From the NCBI GenBank assembly GCA_019694675.1, contig JAIBBK010000044.1, forward strand, positions 1 through 64,000: 64,000 bases of DNA. The letters are read 5' to 3'. Shown here one piece after another: positions 35,692 to 45,754 of this stretch. This stretch comes from Ignavibacteria bacterium (GTDB lineage Bacteria; Bacteroidota; Ignavibacteria; Tepidaquicellales; Tepidaquicellaceae). The position numbers were made by a program, and so were the translations under genes. The number at the start of each line of letters is the position of its first letter. The stretch's first letter is position 1. The notes beneath the pieces are model-generated. The model was not told where the DNA came from. It ran no database searches and saw nothing but the letters and a program-made list of their open reading frames with translations.

Positions 35692-36621
35692 ATGAGAATA
35701 CTGTTTATGGGAACACCCGAATTTGCGGTGAAGTCCCTGTCCCTCCTGCATGGATCTGGAACCCATATATGCGCCGTGGTCACGGCTCCCGACAAGCCCA
35801 AAGGCAGAGGGCTTGAGGTGTCACAGTCGGAGGTGAAGAAGTATGCTCTTGCACAAGGACTCACTGTCCTTCAGCCGGATAAGCTGAAGTCGCCGGAATT
35901 CCTCAGCGACCTGAATGAACTTGCTCCTGAACTTATAGTAATTGTCGCATTCAGAATCCTGCCTGCTGTTGTATTCAAACTTCCGAGATCAGGGTCTGTG
36001 AATCTGCATGCATCACTTTTGCCACGTTACAGAGGAGCCGCGCCCATCAACAGGGCTATCATGAACGGAGAAACAGAGACTGGAGTCACTACCTTCTTTC
36101 TTAAGGAGGAAGTGGATACCGGGAACATCATTCTTCAGGAGAAAACCCGGATTGGTCCGGATGAGAATGCGGGAGCGCTTCACGACAGACTCAGCATTAT
36201 CGGTGCTGAACTTCTGCTAAGGACCGTTAAGCTCATCGAATCAGGTGCGAAGCTTGATCTTATCAAACAGGATGATTCACTGGCTTGCCCTGCTCCGAAG
36301 ATCTTCAGGGATGACTGCAGGATAAACTGGAATCAAGGCGCAGGAAAGATCCATGATCATATAAGGGGACTCTCGCCGTACCCCGGGGCATTTACAGTTC
36401 TGGACAGAAAAATATTTAAGATATTCGAAAGCAATCTGACGGGCAATAAGGCGGAAGGTAGCCCGGGAGAGATCTTCCTGACTGACAGGAAGATGTATGT
36501 TAATTCTGCCGACATGCTTCTTGAATTGAAGACCATTCAGCCTGAGGGAAAAAGAAGAATGAATGCTTCAGAGTACATTGCCGGGCATCCTGAACTTACC
36601 GGGACATTCCTTTCTATCTGA
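35692..36621 (+). CDS. fmt: Methionyl-tRNA formyltransferase
   Basis: 309 residues, normal length. It formylates initiator Met-tRNA using 10-formyl-tetrahydrofolate. The N-terminal motif MRILFMGTPEFAV, the folate/active-site segment NLHASLLPRYRGAAPINRAI and the C-terminal RNA-binding domain (GLSPYPGAFTVLDRKIFKIF) are clear. It is co-transcribed with def. Its last 8 bases overlap the end of the convergent T9SS gene. Confidence 0.97.
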   Translation: MRILFMGTPEFAVKSLSLLHGSGTHICAVVTAPDKPKGRGLEVSQSEVKKYALAQGLTVLQPDKLKSPEFLSDLNELAPELIVIVAFRILPAVVFKLPRSGSVNLHASLLPRYRGAAPINRAIMNGETETGVTTFFLKEEVDTGNIILQEKTRIGPDENAGALHDRLSIIGAELLLRTVKLIESGAKLDLIKQDDSLACPAPKIFRDDCRINWNQGAGKIHDHIRGLSPYPGAFTVLDRKIFKIFESNLTGNKAEGSPGEIFLTDRKMYVNSADMLLELKTIQPEGKRRMNASEYIAGHPELTGTFLSI

Positions 36622-38131
36622 TAAGAAGCATCTTTCTTACTGCAACACCCGCATCCGTTTCAACTCTGCAGATATAGCTTCCCGACGGGAGTCCGTCAGC
36701 ATTCCACTTGATCTCATTCAAGCCCTGCTGAAGTCTTCTGTTACGGAATTCACTGACGAGAGCTCCCTTCATGTCAAATATGCTGACATCCGCAGTAAGC
36801 GATCTGCTCAGCTCTATCCGGATATTTGTTTCAGGATTGAAGGGATTCGGGTAGTTATCAAGCAGAAGAAAATCTGACGGCAAATTCTCTTCTTCGCTGT
36901 AGGCAGAGGCGAAATCAAACACGTAAGTGATCTCTGTACCTGCGCCGCAATAATAGATACCGGGAAATCCGTTGCCGTAAGCAAGCGCCGGCCCGCTGTA
37001 ATAATTGAAAGGGACAGGATCCGTCCATGCTGTATTCAGAAATCTGTCAAATGAAAAGTACTTCCCTTCCGAAGGGACGGAAGCGCCGTTGCCCGCATAA
37101 ACATAATCCTGCGGATCAACAGCGATCCTTGCATTCAAAGTGCCTGTTGAAATAAGCTCTTCCGTTGAGTCAACAATGTTTCCGTTCTGGTTGTCTATCT
37201 TATACAATCTTCTTCCCGCTCCAATTACAACATCCTGATCGCTCATCACACCGAATGTTGAATAAGTCCCGACAGGCCCCGGAAGCGGCCTTTGCCAAAG
37301 CTGAACTATCGCCGTACCGTTGTCACTCAGCGCGTGAAGGTCACCTCCGTCACGAACAACATAGATCGTACCGTCGGTACCTATTGAAAACGGGATCTCC
37401 TGATCGCCGTCTCCGGGAAGTGTCTGTGAGTAATACTTTACCGCGCCTGTGGCAATGTCAATTGCCATCAGTCTCTTGGGTGTTGTGATCCCTCCTTCAA
37501 AAGTATAGACAGTGTTTCCGGACACACACATACACTCCGCGCCTGTGTTCGGGATGATCCTGTATCTTGTCCATACTGTGTCGCCGTTGAGCCGGTTTAT
37601 CCTCATCACAGACTTTGTGCCTGAACCGGGCACTATGAGGTCGCCGTTTTCCGCAAATGCTGCTGTCCAGATTATTCCCCTCTCAACTGTATGCCTTGAC
37701 TTCCAGATCACCGAACCGTCATCCGGATCAATGGCATAGATGGTATCGAAACCCTGCTGCTGAAAATTCCGCGCATAGATCTGATCATCCCTGAATCCCA
37801 TAACTATCATAACGCCGTTTTCGGCATAGTTTCTTGTCCAGAGGGTATCCAGAGTGAATGACATCTTGTGACAGGCAAGAACCGCACGGATCGGATTGAG
37901 TGAAATGTATCTTGTGGTAACAAGCTTATTGCCGTCAATGAAGATCTGATTGCCCCAGATCGTCGGAAGTGAATTGCGGCGGACGTGTTCGAAATCGCCG
38001 CCTGGGCCTGCAACACCTGCCCTTCCGTTCCTCTGATTATTCCCTCCCACCGTTATCCAGTCCAGCGACTGTGCAACTGAATCAAGTGAGAACATGAAAC
38101 AGAGAAGAAGTGAAACCATTATTCGTCCCAT
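36614..38131 (-). CDS. Secreted PQQ-like beta-propeller protein with T9SS sorting domain
   Basis: About 505 residues from the ATG at 38131, which gives a good signal peptide (MGRIMVSLLLCFMFSLDSVAQ). Repeated blade motifs of the quinoprotein-like type occur (TIYAIDPDDGSVIWKSR, VMRINRLNGDTVW, LMAIDIATGAVKYY, LYKIDNQNGNIV), suggesting a 6-8-bladed propeller over residues ~50-400. The C-terminus is a T9SS type A sorting domain (LLDNYPNPFNPETNI to VRKMLLIR). PQQ binding or enzyme activity is not evident, so a binding scaffold is likelier. It lies 73 bases after the methyltransferase gene and overlaps fmt by 8 bases tail to tail. Confidence 0.85.
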   Translation of the reverse strand: MGRIMVSLLLCFMFSLDSVAQSLDWITVGGNNQRNGRAGVAGPGGDFEHVRRNSLPTIWGNQIFIDGNKLVTTRYISLNPIRAVLACHKMSFTLDTLWTRNYAENGVMIVMGFRDDQIYARNFQQQGFDTIYAIDPDDGSVIWKSRHTVERGIIWTAAFAENGDLIVPGSGTKSVMRINRLNGDTVWTRYRIIPNTGAECMCVSGNTVYTFEGGITTPKRLMAIDIATGAVKYYSQTLPGDGDQEIPFSIGTDGTIYVVRDGGDLHALSDNGTAIVQLWQRPLPGPVGTYSTFGVMSDQDVVIGAGRRLYKIDNQNGNIVDSTEELISTGTLNARIAVDPQDYVYAGNGASVPSEGKYFSFDRFLNTAWTDPVPFNYYSGPALAYGNGFPGIYYCGAGTEITYVFDFASAYSEEENLPSDFLLLDNYPNPFNPETNIRIELSRSLTADVSIFDMKGALVSEFRNRRLQQGLNEIKWNADGLPSGSYICRVETDAGVAVRKMLLIR

Positions 38132-38204
38132 ATCACCAAATTGAGTTTTCAAAGTCAGAATCTTTTCGAACCGCTTGCACAGAGAACGGTTATCCGCACA
38201 TTGG

Positions 38205-38978
38205 TCAGGCCGTTTTTATGCCGCCTCTTGCAGAGTTGTCGAGCCTGTTCATGAAGATCTTCACACTGTTCTCTTCAAAGTATTTATCAACGGCTTCCCG
38301 CGCACCTTTCCAGTAGCCGTAATCGTCAACGATCAGGAATCCGTTTGTTGTAAGAAGCGGATATAGGTGAACAAGTTCATGGTATGTGGATTCATACCAG
38401 TCCGTGTCGAGTCTTAATATGGAGATCTTCTCAGGAATTGTTCCCGGGATCGTATCTTCAACTTTGCCTTTTACAAACACGATTTTCTCCATCGGGTATC
38501 CTGTTGAAGCAAGGTTGTTCTTCACCTCATCTAACGGAGAATAACACCACTCATTGTGCCCGTTCTTCTGTGATGATCTCCATTCGCCTTCCGCTCCTTC
38601 GTCCTTATAGCTGATATCCTTTTCCGTCGGTTCGCTCATCCCTTCGAACGTATCATACAGGTAGATACTTCTCGACGTATCGCCGAGCTTCATGAGCGTG
38701 AGAGCCACCATCATCGTGTTTCCTCCTTTCCACACTCCGCATTCCACAAAGTCACCGGGTATGTTGTTTTGCACCACATGCCTGACTGCCCTGTATGTAT
38801 AGTACAGACTGTCAACCGAAGTCATTGTATGCGGAAGGCATTTCGATTTTAGTTCCAGAAACTCCTTCTCTGCATCGGGATGGAACTGATCCATTTCGAT
38901 CGACAGGTAGTAGAACTTTCTGAAGAGTTTCTGTCCCTTATCGTTCTTCAGAAAGTTCTTCGCAATTTCTTTGATCAT
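38205..38978 (-). CDS. TylF/MycF-family O-methyltransferase
   Basis: About 257 residues from the ATG at 38978. FVECGVWKGGNTMMVALTL is the SAM-binding start and YLYDTFEGMSEPTE follows it. LRLDTDWYESTYHELVHLYP plus LIVDDYGYWKGAREAVDKYF supplies the metal-binding Asp pair typical of TylF, MycF and NovP. These enzymes methylate sugar hydroxyls in antibiotics and surface glycans. With no antibiotic cluster nearby, a glycan target is more likely (inference). Confidence 0.9.
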   Translation of the reverse strand: MIKEIAKNFLKNDKGQKLFRKFYYLSIEMDQFHPDAEKEFLELKSKCLPHTMTSVDSLYYTYRAVRHVVQNNIPGDFVECGVWKGGNTMMVALTLMKLGDTSRSIYLYDTFEGMSEPTEKDISYKDEGAEGEWRSSQKNGHNEWCYSPLDEVKNNLASTGYPMEKIVFVKGKVEDTIPGTIPEKISILRLDTDWYESTYHELVHLYPLLTTNGFLIVDDYGYWKGAREAVDKYFEENSVKIFMNRLDNSARGGIKTA

Positions 38979-39064
38979 CAAATGAAAATTTTGTTAATCA
39001 CCCGCACCCTTCTGACAATTGGTCAGCGCATGGATGCCCTGAGTTAACTGTATCTTAATTAATG

Positions 39065-42043
39065 TTACTTTATCACAACCATTCTCTTCGTATCGACGAA
39101 ATCTCCCGCCTCAAGTTTGTAGAAGTACGCGCCGCTTGCAAGATTGACGGCATTGAAATCCACCTCGTAACTTCCGGCCGGAAGCGAGCTGTTCACAACA
39201 ACCTTTACAAGCGCCCCGAGAGTGTTGTAAATGCTGAGCTTCACGTTCTTTCCGGCAAATCCTGAAGGCAGGTCAAACCTGATCTTCGTAACTGGATTGA
39301 ACGGGTTAGGATAATTCTGAGACAGTGAGAACTTATCCGGAAGTGTTGTATTGCTGTTGACTATTCCAACAACTGAATTCTGGCCGCCGCTGAAACAAAT
39401 GAGCTTGCCCGTCCTGCTGCCGCCGAGGAACTCGGCAGAGTTATTTCCGTCTATGCTCTTAAGCCGTGAGACTTGCTCAACCGTGTTTGTTGTTGCCGAA
39501 CCGAAGTTGTATGTGAAAAGAGTTCTGCCGCTGTCTCCTGATACCACATACAGGTTGCTGTTCTGTGTTCCTGCAACAATGTCCTTCACGCCGTCGCCGT
39601 CAACATCGGTAAGCTCATCAACTCCGTGAATGTAATTGCCGTCAAGCGGAGCAGTCCAGAATATGTTGGAAGAACGGCAGTCAATCCTGTGAAGGATCCT
39701 CGGACCGGAAGATATCAGATCAGGAAATCCGTCACCCGCAATATCCTGGGCCAGTCTGAAGTAGCCGTTAATGCTTGAACCCTGATTGTATGTCCAGATC
39801 TGCGATCCGTCAGTGCCTGAGATCACGGCTGTTGTTCCTGAAAATCCTACGAAGGCGGCAATGTCGGTAATGCCGTCCGAATTCACGTCAGGAAGTTCTT
39901 CAAGATGCCAGCCTGCGCTTGTAAGATTATAAGTCCATGTATACGAGCCGTTGTTGCTGAATCCGTTGATCCCCCACGGGCCGCCGTTACTGCTGAAGGA
40001 TATTGCACCGCCGGAGGTTGTTGCCGCTGCACTGTAAGTGAAGTGTCCCAGCTGACTCGCAATGAAGATCTGATTTCCGTTCAGTATGTTCACGCATATC
40101 GCAGAGTGTCTTCCGTTTCCTTCACCTTCCCCTGTCGCGGCAATGAGCACGTCCTTTATTCCGTCCCCGCTGTAATCTTTGGCAATGCTCAGTCCGTTAA
40201 TGTCGCCGTCCGCGGTGATTGATGAATCACCGTAAGTCCAGAGTATCTGTCCGTTCCTGCCCGAGACAGCATACACGAGTTCATTGTTTCCTCCTGTTCC
40301 GAATATTACATCCTTGATCCCGTCACTGTTGATGTCATCAACGATCTGCAGGCCTTCTTCATACACAACCGAACCTGAAACGTTACTGCTGGTCCTTGTA
40401 TTGACCTGCCACAGAATGTCTGAAGTAACAGATGAGTTTCCGTTATAGCAAAGAGTCCAGTAATTGTCAGAGCATACGATCACGTCGTTTATTCCGTCCT
40501 GGTTTACATCCGGAATTTCCTTCATGGCCATGATCTGAAAATCATCCACAGTGGTGTTCGGGTTGTCCGGTATCTGTCCCTGCCATGCAATATCACCAAG
40601 AGCCGTGAGCGCCGAGTTGCCGGTGCCTGAAAGCGGAATGCGAAGGTTCTGATTGTTCACTGCGTTAGAAACGAACTTCGCCGTGTCTGTAAATGATGTT
40701 GCGCTTGTCGGATTGAACCATATGCGGAATGTCTTTGTCCTTTGCGTGTCTATCTGAACAGGGAAGGTCAGCCCGAGCGTATCAAGCCGGTACCTTGTCG
40801 TATTGAAGTTAACCGCGCTTATACTTATCGGCGCGCTTCCCTGATTTGTGATGTTCACATATCCGCCGCAGAGAGAGTTGACCCTTCTCTGCTGATAATC
40901 AATTGAAGAAACATTGGAAGCGATGAAGCCGCCGTTGTAAACTCCTTTGCCGTACAGATTGATTGATTTGACCGGAGTGACTGCATCATTGCTCGTGATC
41001 CGGAGCTGACCGGATGTTGTATCAAAGACTGTTGGGCTGAACCTGAGCGTGTAAACTCTTGACTGTGAAGGATTCAGAGTGTCGGGTGTAACCATTGGAG
41101 TCATGGTGAATCTTGAATTTGTGATCTGCAGATTACTGATGATCAGCTTTGCGGTTCCGGAATTTGTAACCGTTACGGTTCTTTCCGTGAAGTTGCCTAT
41201 GATCGTATTTCCGAAGTCGAGTGAATTGACGCTTGTAATTATCTGGGGATTACCCTCCCCTGCAATTGAATATTTGTACAGTGTTTTGAACAGGTTCACA
41301 TTGTTTCCGATCCTGTCTGCAACAAGCCACAGATATTGCCCGTCCCAGTGCAGGCCGCGCGGACTGCAATCGCCGTTCGGGTCAGGTGTCGGAAATGAGA
41401 ACAGTGTATCTCCGGTTGCTTTTCTGTAAGCATAGATCCTTTCCACATCCACAAAAGGCGTTGTGTGAAAATAGTCATTGACGTAAAATATCGTATCTCC
41501 CTTGATGGCGATTCCCTGCACCTGTCTACCAAGAAGCGGAATCGTATCGGTCACCTGTCTGCTTGACATGTCAATTCTGTATGCATAAGAAAATGGATAG
41601 ACAGTGAAGTCAGGTGAATAAACTGTGAACCACATCCCGCCGTCTTTGAGGCAGATACCACCGATGCCGCCGGATGCGCCGCCGATGAGGGGCGGGCACA
41701 GAATGCTGTCGATCTTCTGGCCTGAAGTATTGATCCTGTAAATGTAAGCGCCGGCAGTACGGAAATCCTGCGCGACCCAGTAAGCGGTTCCGTCCCAAAC
41801 AAGGCCATGGTTGAAATTCACGGCTGTCACAAGACTGTCTATGATCTGTCCCGTCTTTGTGACCTTGTATATGCTTCCGTTGTTGTCAGTGCCGATCCTG
41901 AGCGTATCACCTACGCCGGTAATTCCCCAAAAGGAGTTGTACTGCGAGTAATTCGTGAATGGATATGACGCAACTATTGTCTGAGAATTTACATTTATCG
42001 AGAAGAGCAGCAGCATTGCCGCCGCTGTTATAGCACGTTTCAT
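39065..42043 (-). CDS. Large surface protein: choice-of-anchor D and FG-GAP/VCBS-like repeats with T9SS sorting domain
   Basis: 992 residues with a signal peptide (1-20). A propeller-like N-terminal part (~20-285) is followed by two ASPM/SPD-2/Hydin-like choice-of-anchor D domains (LDFGNTIIGNFTERTVTVTNSG; then ISAVNFNTTRYRLD). Next come FG-GAP-type repeats with calcium-loop-like acidic motifs (DVNQDGINDVIVCSD, DINSDGIKDVIFGTG, DYSGDGIKDVLIAAT, DVDGDGVKDIVAGTQ). The C-terminal ~85 residues are a T9SS type A sorting domain (FSLSQNYPNPFNPVTKI to KRMVVIK). The repeats fit an integrin-alpha-like beta-propeller with bound Ca2+. A surface adhesion or scaffold role is inference. Confidence 0.87.
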   Translation of the reverse strand: MKRAITAAAMLLLFSINVNSQTIVASYPFTNYSQYNSFWGITGVGDTLRIGTDNNGSIYKVTKTGQIIDSLVTAVNFNHGLVWDGTAYWVAQDFRTAGAYIYRINTSGQKIDSILCPPLIGGASGGIGGICLKDGGMWFTVYSPDFTVYPFSYAYRIDMSSRQVTDTIPLLGRQVQGIAIKGDTIFYVNDYFHTTPFVDVERIYAYRKATGDTLFSFPTPDPNGDCSPRGLHWDGQYLWLVADRIGNNVNLFKTLYKYSIAGEGNPQIITSVNSLDFGNTIIGNFTERTVTVTNSGTAKLIISNLQITNSRFTMTPMVTPDTLNPSQSRVYTLRFSPTVFDTTSGQLRITSNDAVTPVKSINLYGKGVYNGGFIASNVSSIDYQQRRVNSLCGGYVNITNQGSAPISISAVNFNTTRYRLDTLGLTFPVQIDTQRTKTFRIWFNPTSATSFTDTAKFVSNAVNNQNLRIPLSGTGNSALTALGDIAWQGQIPDNPNTTVDDFQIMAMKEIPDVNQDGINDVIVCSDNYWTLCYNGNSSVTSDILWQVNTRTSSNVSGSVVYEEGLQIVDDINSDGIKDVIFGTGGNNELVYAVSGRNGQILWTYGDSSITADGDINGLSIAKDYSGDGIKDVLIAATGEGEGNGRHSAICVNILNGNQIFIASQLGHFTYSAAATTSGGAISFSSNGGPWGINGFSNNGSYTWTYNLTSAGWHLEELPDVNSDGITDIAAFVGFSGTTAVISGTDGSQIWTYNQGSSINGYFRLAQDIAGDGFPDLISSGPRILHRIDCRSSNIFWTAPLDGNYIHGVDELTDVDGDGVKDIVAGTQNSNLYVVSGDSGRTLFTYNFGSATTNTVEQVSRLKSIDGNNSAEFLGGSRTGKLICFSGGQNSVVGIVNSNTTLPDKFSLSQNYPNPFNPVTKIRFDLPSGFAGKNVKLSIYNTLGALVKVVVNSSLPAGSYEVDFNAVNLASGAYFYKLEAGDFVDTKRMVVIK

Positions 42044-42158
42044 TTGATTTTTCTTTTTTCAAAAAGTAGTTCTACGGGCAGTCAAAAGAAAGTTACTTTG
42101 GATAGTCTATATTCCTTTATTCTTCGTCCCGCTATACTTAAAATGGCAACTATTGTTT

Positions 42159-44996
42159 ATGATGAAATTCTTCAGAATACTGTTCAGGACATTTCTTTTC
42201 ACATTCCTAATTGCATCTGCCGCCGTGTCACAGGAGATTATCGGCGGATGTTTTGGCCGCTCCCTGGCAATGAGAGGTTTATCACCCTCAGACTTGTCAA
42301 TCCCTGTGAACTTTGACGAAGAGATGTCTGCGCGTGCCGGCTTCAGGCTTATCATTCCGCTTGTGAGAGATATGATGCAGGATCCTGTAAAGTGTTTCGC
42401 ATTTCCGGATTCACTGCTCTCGCTTTCTCAACTGTCCTTTCACAGCTTTGCGGGTGAGATGTTTCGAATGCTGAATGTGAATGTGAGAACTGACCGGAAT
42501 GAATGCGCAATGATTTCCGCAAACAGTAGCCTTCCCGAACTGCTGAAAAATTTCATGAAGAACAGAAAGAGACAGGAGAGTGCGCTGAAGGTCTATACAG
42601 TGCGGGAGAAGGAATTTCTCAAAACAATGATAATGGCAGTCATGTCGGATGCCGAGGATGTGAAGTCAGACAACACTGACATCTTCGCCTACAACAGATC
42701 CCGCGATTCCTCAATAGCAGTATCCAAAAGAGTAGTTGAACTGCTCAACAAGGCCGACAGAAGTATGCTGTTTCAAATGTGCATTGACGACCTATGCTTC
42801 ATGAGCGGGCTTTATGAAGCTCTCAGATCAGGAAAGTTCACATCTGCATTTCAAGCATCCGGTTCCGAAAGTGAAGCGGGGATCTCCGGAGGTGTTAGTT
42901 ATATTTCACTATCCGGCGGGATCCGCATTGTGATCGGAAGCAAAGAAGACAACAGGTACAAAGGTCATTTCGATATTATCATTGACCCGGGCGGAAATGA
43001 CATCTATGAACTTGAACCTCCCGGCGGCGAGCTTTCCGAAAGTGCTCAATGCATTATTGACCTTGGAGGAAACGATGTTTACCGGTCAGACGGCGACTTA
43101 TCACTTGCTTCGGCATTCTTCGGTTCATCATTCATTTTTGATTCGGGCGGAGATGATTTTTACACAGGAGCAGCAACTTCTGTCGCATCTGCGATATGCG
43201 GCCTTGCGCTTATTGCAGACGAAGCCGGCAACGATGTTTACAAAGGACTGAATCATTCGATCGGCGCCGCTACTTTTGGGGTGGGCGCTGTGATAGACAA
43301 TGAAGGCAATGACACTTACATAGCCAATTCCAATTCACAGGGATTCGGCTCGACTCAGGGAGTTGGAGTGATCCGGGATAACAAGGGAAATGATTCCTAC
43401 ATTGTTGATTCCCGTTCTCTTGATCTCGGGAGATACGAAGACCATTACATTTCGATGTGCCAGGGATACGGGAACGGAGTGCGCCCGTACTTTGCAGGTG
43501 GGATCGGACTGCTGATCGAGTCGTCGGGGAATGACACATACACTACCGACATTTTCGGACAAGGCGGGGCATACTGGTTTTCACTCGGCTGTATTGCAGA
43601 CAAGTCAGGCAATGACAAATACAACTCATATCAGTATGGACAAGGCGCGGGCATTCATCTGGCAGTGGGACTGCTTAAGGATTTTGACGGATGGGATTTC
43701 TATTCCTCCAACGGCGTATCGCAGGGCTGCGGCCACGATTACGGTTTCGGCCTGCTTCATGATCTGAAAGGCAACGACAACTACTCTGCATATTCCCTTT
43801 CGCAGGGTGCCGGCAATGCAAACGGTGTGGGGATACTTCTTGATGAAGAAGGAAGGGACGGATACCTTAATAAGGAACCCGGCAATACCAGGGGTTACGG
43901 AAACTCGCGGAGAGAGTACGGAAGCATAGGCATATTTGCCGACTGCTCCGGCGAAGATTTCTATTCCGTTCCGGGAAAAGACAGTACATTCAATGAAACA
44001 TCTATGTGGGGCGGATTCCTTGACGAAGCTGGAATGCCTGAAGTATCAAATGCACCATCCTACCCGGGTTACAAAGTGCCGGTTGATTCGTCACGAAGTT
44101 ATTCGCAGGAGGAATTCCTGATAATGGCAAAGACGATCGAGCCGAGGTTTCAGCTTTGGAAGGAATTCGGGTTCAGAAATCTTGTAAGGGACAGCGCTTC
44201 CACTTCCCTCTTTATTCTGAAGTATCTTGATACGGAGGATCACAGGGTATCACTTGTTCTTCGCGATCTCGCACAGAAGATAGGCGCTTCAATGAGCGAA
44301 GTGTTTCAGATGGAGCTGAACAGATACATTAACAGAAACTCGTCCTCATCCGAATTATCTGCCGAACAGATCTCATTCATCTGTTATCTTTACGGTGAAA
44401 CGGGAGATCCGTCAGGCAAGGTTCAACTCCTTGAACTTTCGCAGGATCAGAACAAGAGGATCAGTATCTCTGCTGTAAATGCGCTTGGAAAGCTGAGAAC
44501 AGACAGCTCAGATACGGAGTTTTCCGCGCTTGTTGCTTCTCGGTTGCGTGAACTTTCGGAGCAGAGAGGGTCATCAAAGATGCTCAGAAAGGATATTGCA
44601 TTTGCTTTCCGGAAGTATAAGTCAGATGCCAACATCGGATCACTTATTAACATGCTTGACGATGAATACTTTGCGTCAAGATTTCTTTCCGCCGGCTGTC
44701 TTGCTTCATACGGATCAGCTTATTATGATATGCTCAGAGCTTCGGACAATCTGCAGTATCCTAACACAAGCAACGGACGCATAGCATTCTACATGTCTCT
44801 TGAGAATGCGGATGAGCAACTTCTTGCCGGCATGCTTGATAACGGAATGACCTCGCCTTCAACCGATGCAGAGAAGCTCGCGTTCCGGTTGCTCATTGAA
44901 AACAGATCGCGGGACTTTCCTGATATAATGCAGAACGGGAGAATACGTGAGTTCATTGAATCTGTTAAGCAGACGACAAACATAAGAATATTCTGA
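42159..44996 (+). CDS. Secreted GNDxY-repeat solenoid protein with HEAT-like C-terminal region
   Basis: About 945 residues from the ATG at 42159 (or the adjacent ATG at 42162), with a signal peptide. After an N-terminal helical region, residues ~270-610 contain about 12 copies of a 26-27-residue repeat: G-N-D-x-Y, then SxGxGxxxGVGxLxDxx. Examples are GGNDVYRS, AGNDVYKG, EGNDTYIA, KGNDSYIV, SGNDKYNS. The Asp/Asn-rich turns recall RTX rolls, but the period is far longer than nine residues, so a different beta-solenoid is likely. The C-terminal third has helical pairs resembling HEAT repeats (ISISAVNALGKLRTDS). No sorting domain is present. Function unknown. It is followed 1 base later by a lipoprotein gene. 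Confidence 0.75.
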   Translation: MMKFFRILFRTFLFTFLIASAAVSQEIIGGCFGRSLAMRGLSPSDLSIPVNFDEEMSARAGFRLIIPLVRDMMQDPVKCFAFPDSLLSLSQLSFHSFAGEMFRMLNVNVRTDRNECAMISANSSLPELLKNFMKNRKRQESALKVYTVREKEFLKTMIMAVMSDAEDVKSDNTDIFAYNRSRDSSIAVSKRVVELLNKADRSMLFQMCIDDLCFMSGLYEALRSGKFTSAFQASGSESEAGISGGVSYISLSGGIRIVIGSKEDNRYKGHFDIIIDPGGNDIYELEPPGGELSESAQCIIDLGGNDVYRSDGDLSLASAFFGSSFIFDSGGDDFYTGAATSVASAICGLALIADEAGNDVYKGLNHSIGAATFGVGAVIDNEGNDTYIANSNSQGFGSTQGVGVIRDNKGNDSYIVDSRSLDLGRYEDHYISMCQGYGNGVRPYFAGGIGLLIESSGNDTYTTDIFGQGGAYWFSLGCIADKSGNDKYNSYQYGQGAGIHLAVGLLKDFDGWDFYSSNGVSQGCGHDYGFGLLHDLKGNDNYSAYSLSQGAGNANGVGILLDEEGRDGYLNKEPGNTRGYGNSRREYGSIGIFADCSGEDFYSVPGKDSTFNETSMWGGFLDEAGMPEVSNAPSYPGYKVPVDSSRSYSQEEFLIMAKTIEPRFQLWKEFGFRNLVRDSASTSLFILKYLDTEDHRVSLVLRDLAQKIGASMSEVFQMELNRYINRNSSSSELSAEQISFICYLYGETGDPSGKVQLLELSQDQNKRISISAVNALGKLRTDSSDTEFSALVASRLRELSEQRGSSKMLRKDIAFAFRKYKSDANIGSLINMLDDEYFASRFLSAGCLASYGSAYYDMLRASDNLQYPNTSNGRIAFYMSLENADEQLLAGMLDNGMTSPSTDAEKLAFRLLIENRSRDFPDIMQNGRIREFIESVKQTTNIRIF

Positions 44997-44997
44997 A

Positions 44998-45687
44998 ATG
45001 AAAAAGAGAAACCTTATCACGGCACTTGCATTTGCAGTGCTTTGCCTGTTGCAGTCTTGCATTGAATTGAAGCAGGTCACACACATTAACAAAGACGGAT
45101 CCGGGATAGTGAACATTCACTACTCGACTCGCATTTCAAACCTCTCAATGGGTGATGAGATGGGCAATTTCGCATTCAGCGAAACCAAGGCGCGAAATTA
45201 TCTGACATCGGCTGGCACTGATGTAAGGGAGCTGAAGATCGAGACCAGGAATGATGATTCCACCATACATGTAACGGCTGTTATGAACTTTTCCGATTTC
45301 AACAAACTGAATGATGCAAAGACATTCTCAAAATTCAGGACATTATGGGAGAAGGCGGGAGACGAGTTTGTATTCATGTATGCGCTTGACAAGGACTCGG
45401 TCGCAGGCATCAACTTTTCAAAAGGCACCAATGAACTGAACTATGAATTCAATTTTCCCGGCGAAGTTGTTTCAGGCAACGGAAAGTCTGAAGGCAATAA
45501 GGCAGTCTGGAAGATCCAATCTTCCGGCATCTCTGACGGATTCAATCTTCAGGCAAGAGTTAAGGCGGGCTCGGTGCTGTCGGAACTGCTGAGATTAGAG
45601 GTGCTGGTGGCTTTGATACTGCTTGCTCTCGCTTTATTCACTTTCCGCAATATCAGAAGATCAAATGAAAAGAAAACCGCCCCGTAG
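44998..45687 (+). CDS. Membrane-anchored lipoprotein, unknown function
   Basis: 229 residues. The signal ends in the lipobox LLQSC (Cys20), followed by IELKQVTHINKDGSGIVNIHYS. A C-terminal hydrophobic helix (LEVLVALILLALALFTF) with a positively charged tail (RNIRRSNEKK) gives a second anchor, in the inner membrane. That double anchoring is odd for a lipoprotein and suggests inner-membrane retention. The DGSG-x-x-x-I-x-Y start is common in such two-anchor proteins. It starts 1 base after the GNDxY-repeat gene stop, so they are co-translated. Confidence 0.7.
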   Translation: MKKRNLITALAFAVLCLLQSCIELKQVTHINKDGSGIVNIHYSTRISNLSMGDEMGNFAFSETKARNYLTSAGTDVRELKIETRNDDSTIHVTAVMNFSDFNKLNDAKTFSKFRTLWEKAGDEFVFMYALDKDSVAGINFSKGTNELNYEFNFPGEVVSGNGKSEGNKAVWKIQSSGISDGFNLQARVKAGSVLSELLRLEVLVALILLALALFTFRNIRRSNEKKTAP

Positions 45688-45705
45688 CATGCGCAACAGG
45701 GCGGT
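45668..45705 (-). terminator. Terminator of the Asp-box protein gene
   Basis: Stem ACCGCCC/GGGCGGT (45676-45682, 45699-45705, 16-base loop), followed on the minus strand by TTTTCTTTTC-like bases (45675-45668). It overlaps the last codons of the convergent lipoprotein gene and may act in both directions. Confidence 0.55.
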
Positions 45706-45754
45706 ATAATAATGCAGTCAGTGATCAGTTCGTCAGATCATTCAGCAGGTCAAT

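Noticed and set aside
42980-43990. RTX (nonapeptide Ca2+) repeats in the GNDxY protein
   Set aside because: The repeat period is 26-27 residues, not nine, and the GGxGxDxUx pattern is missing.
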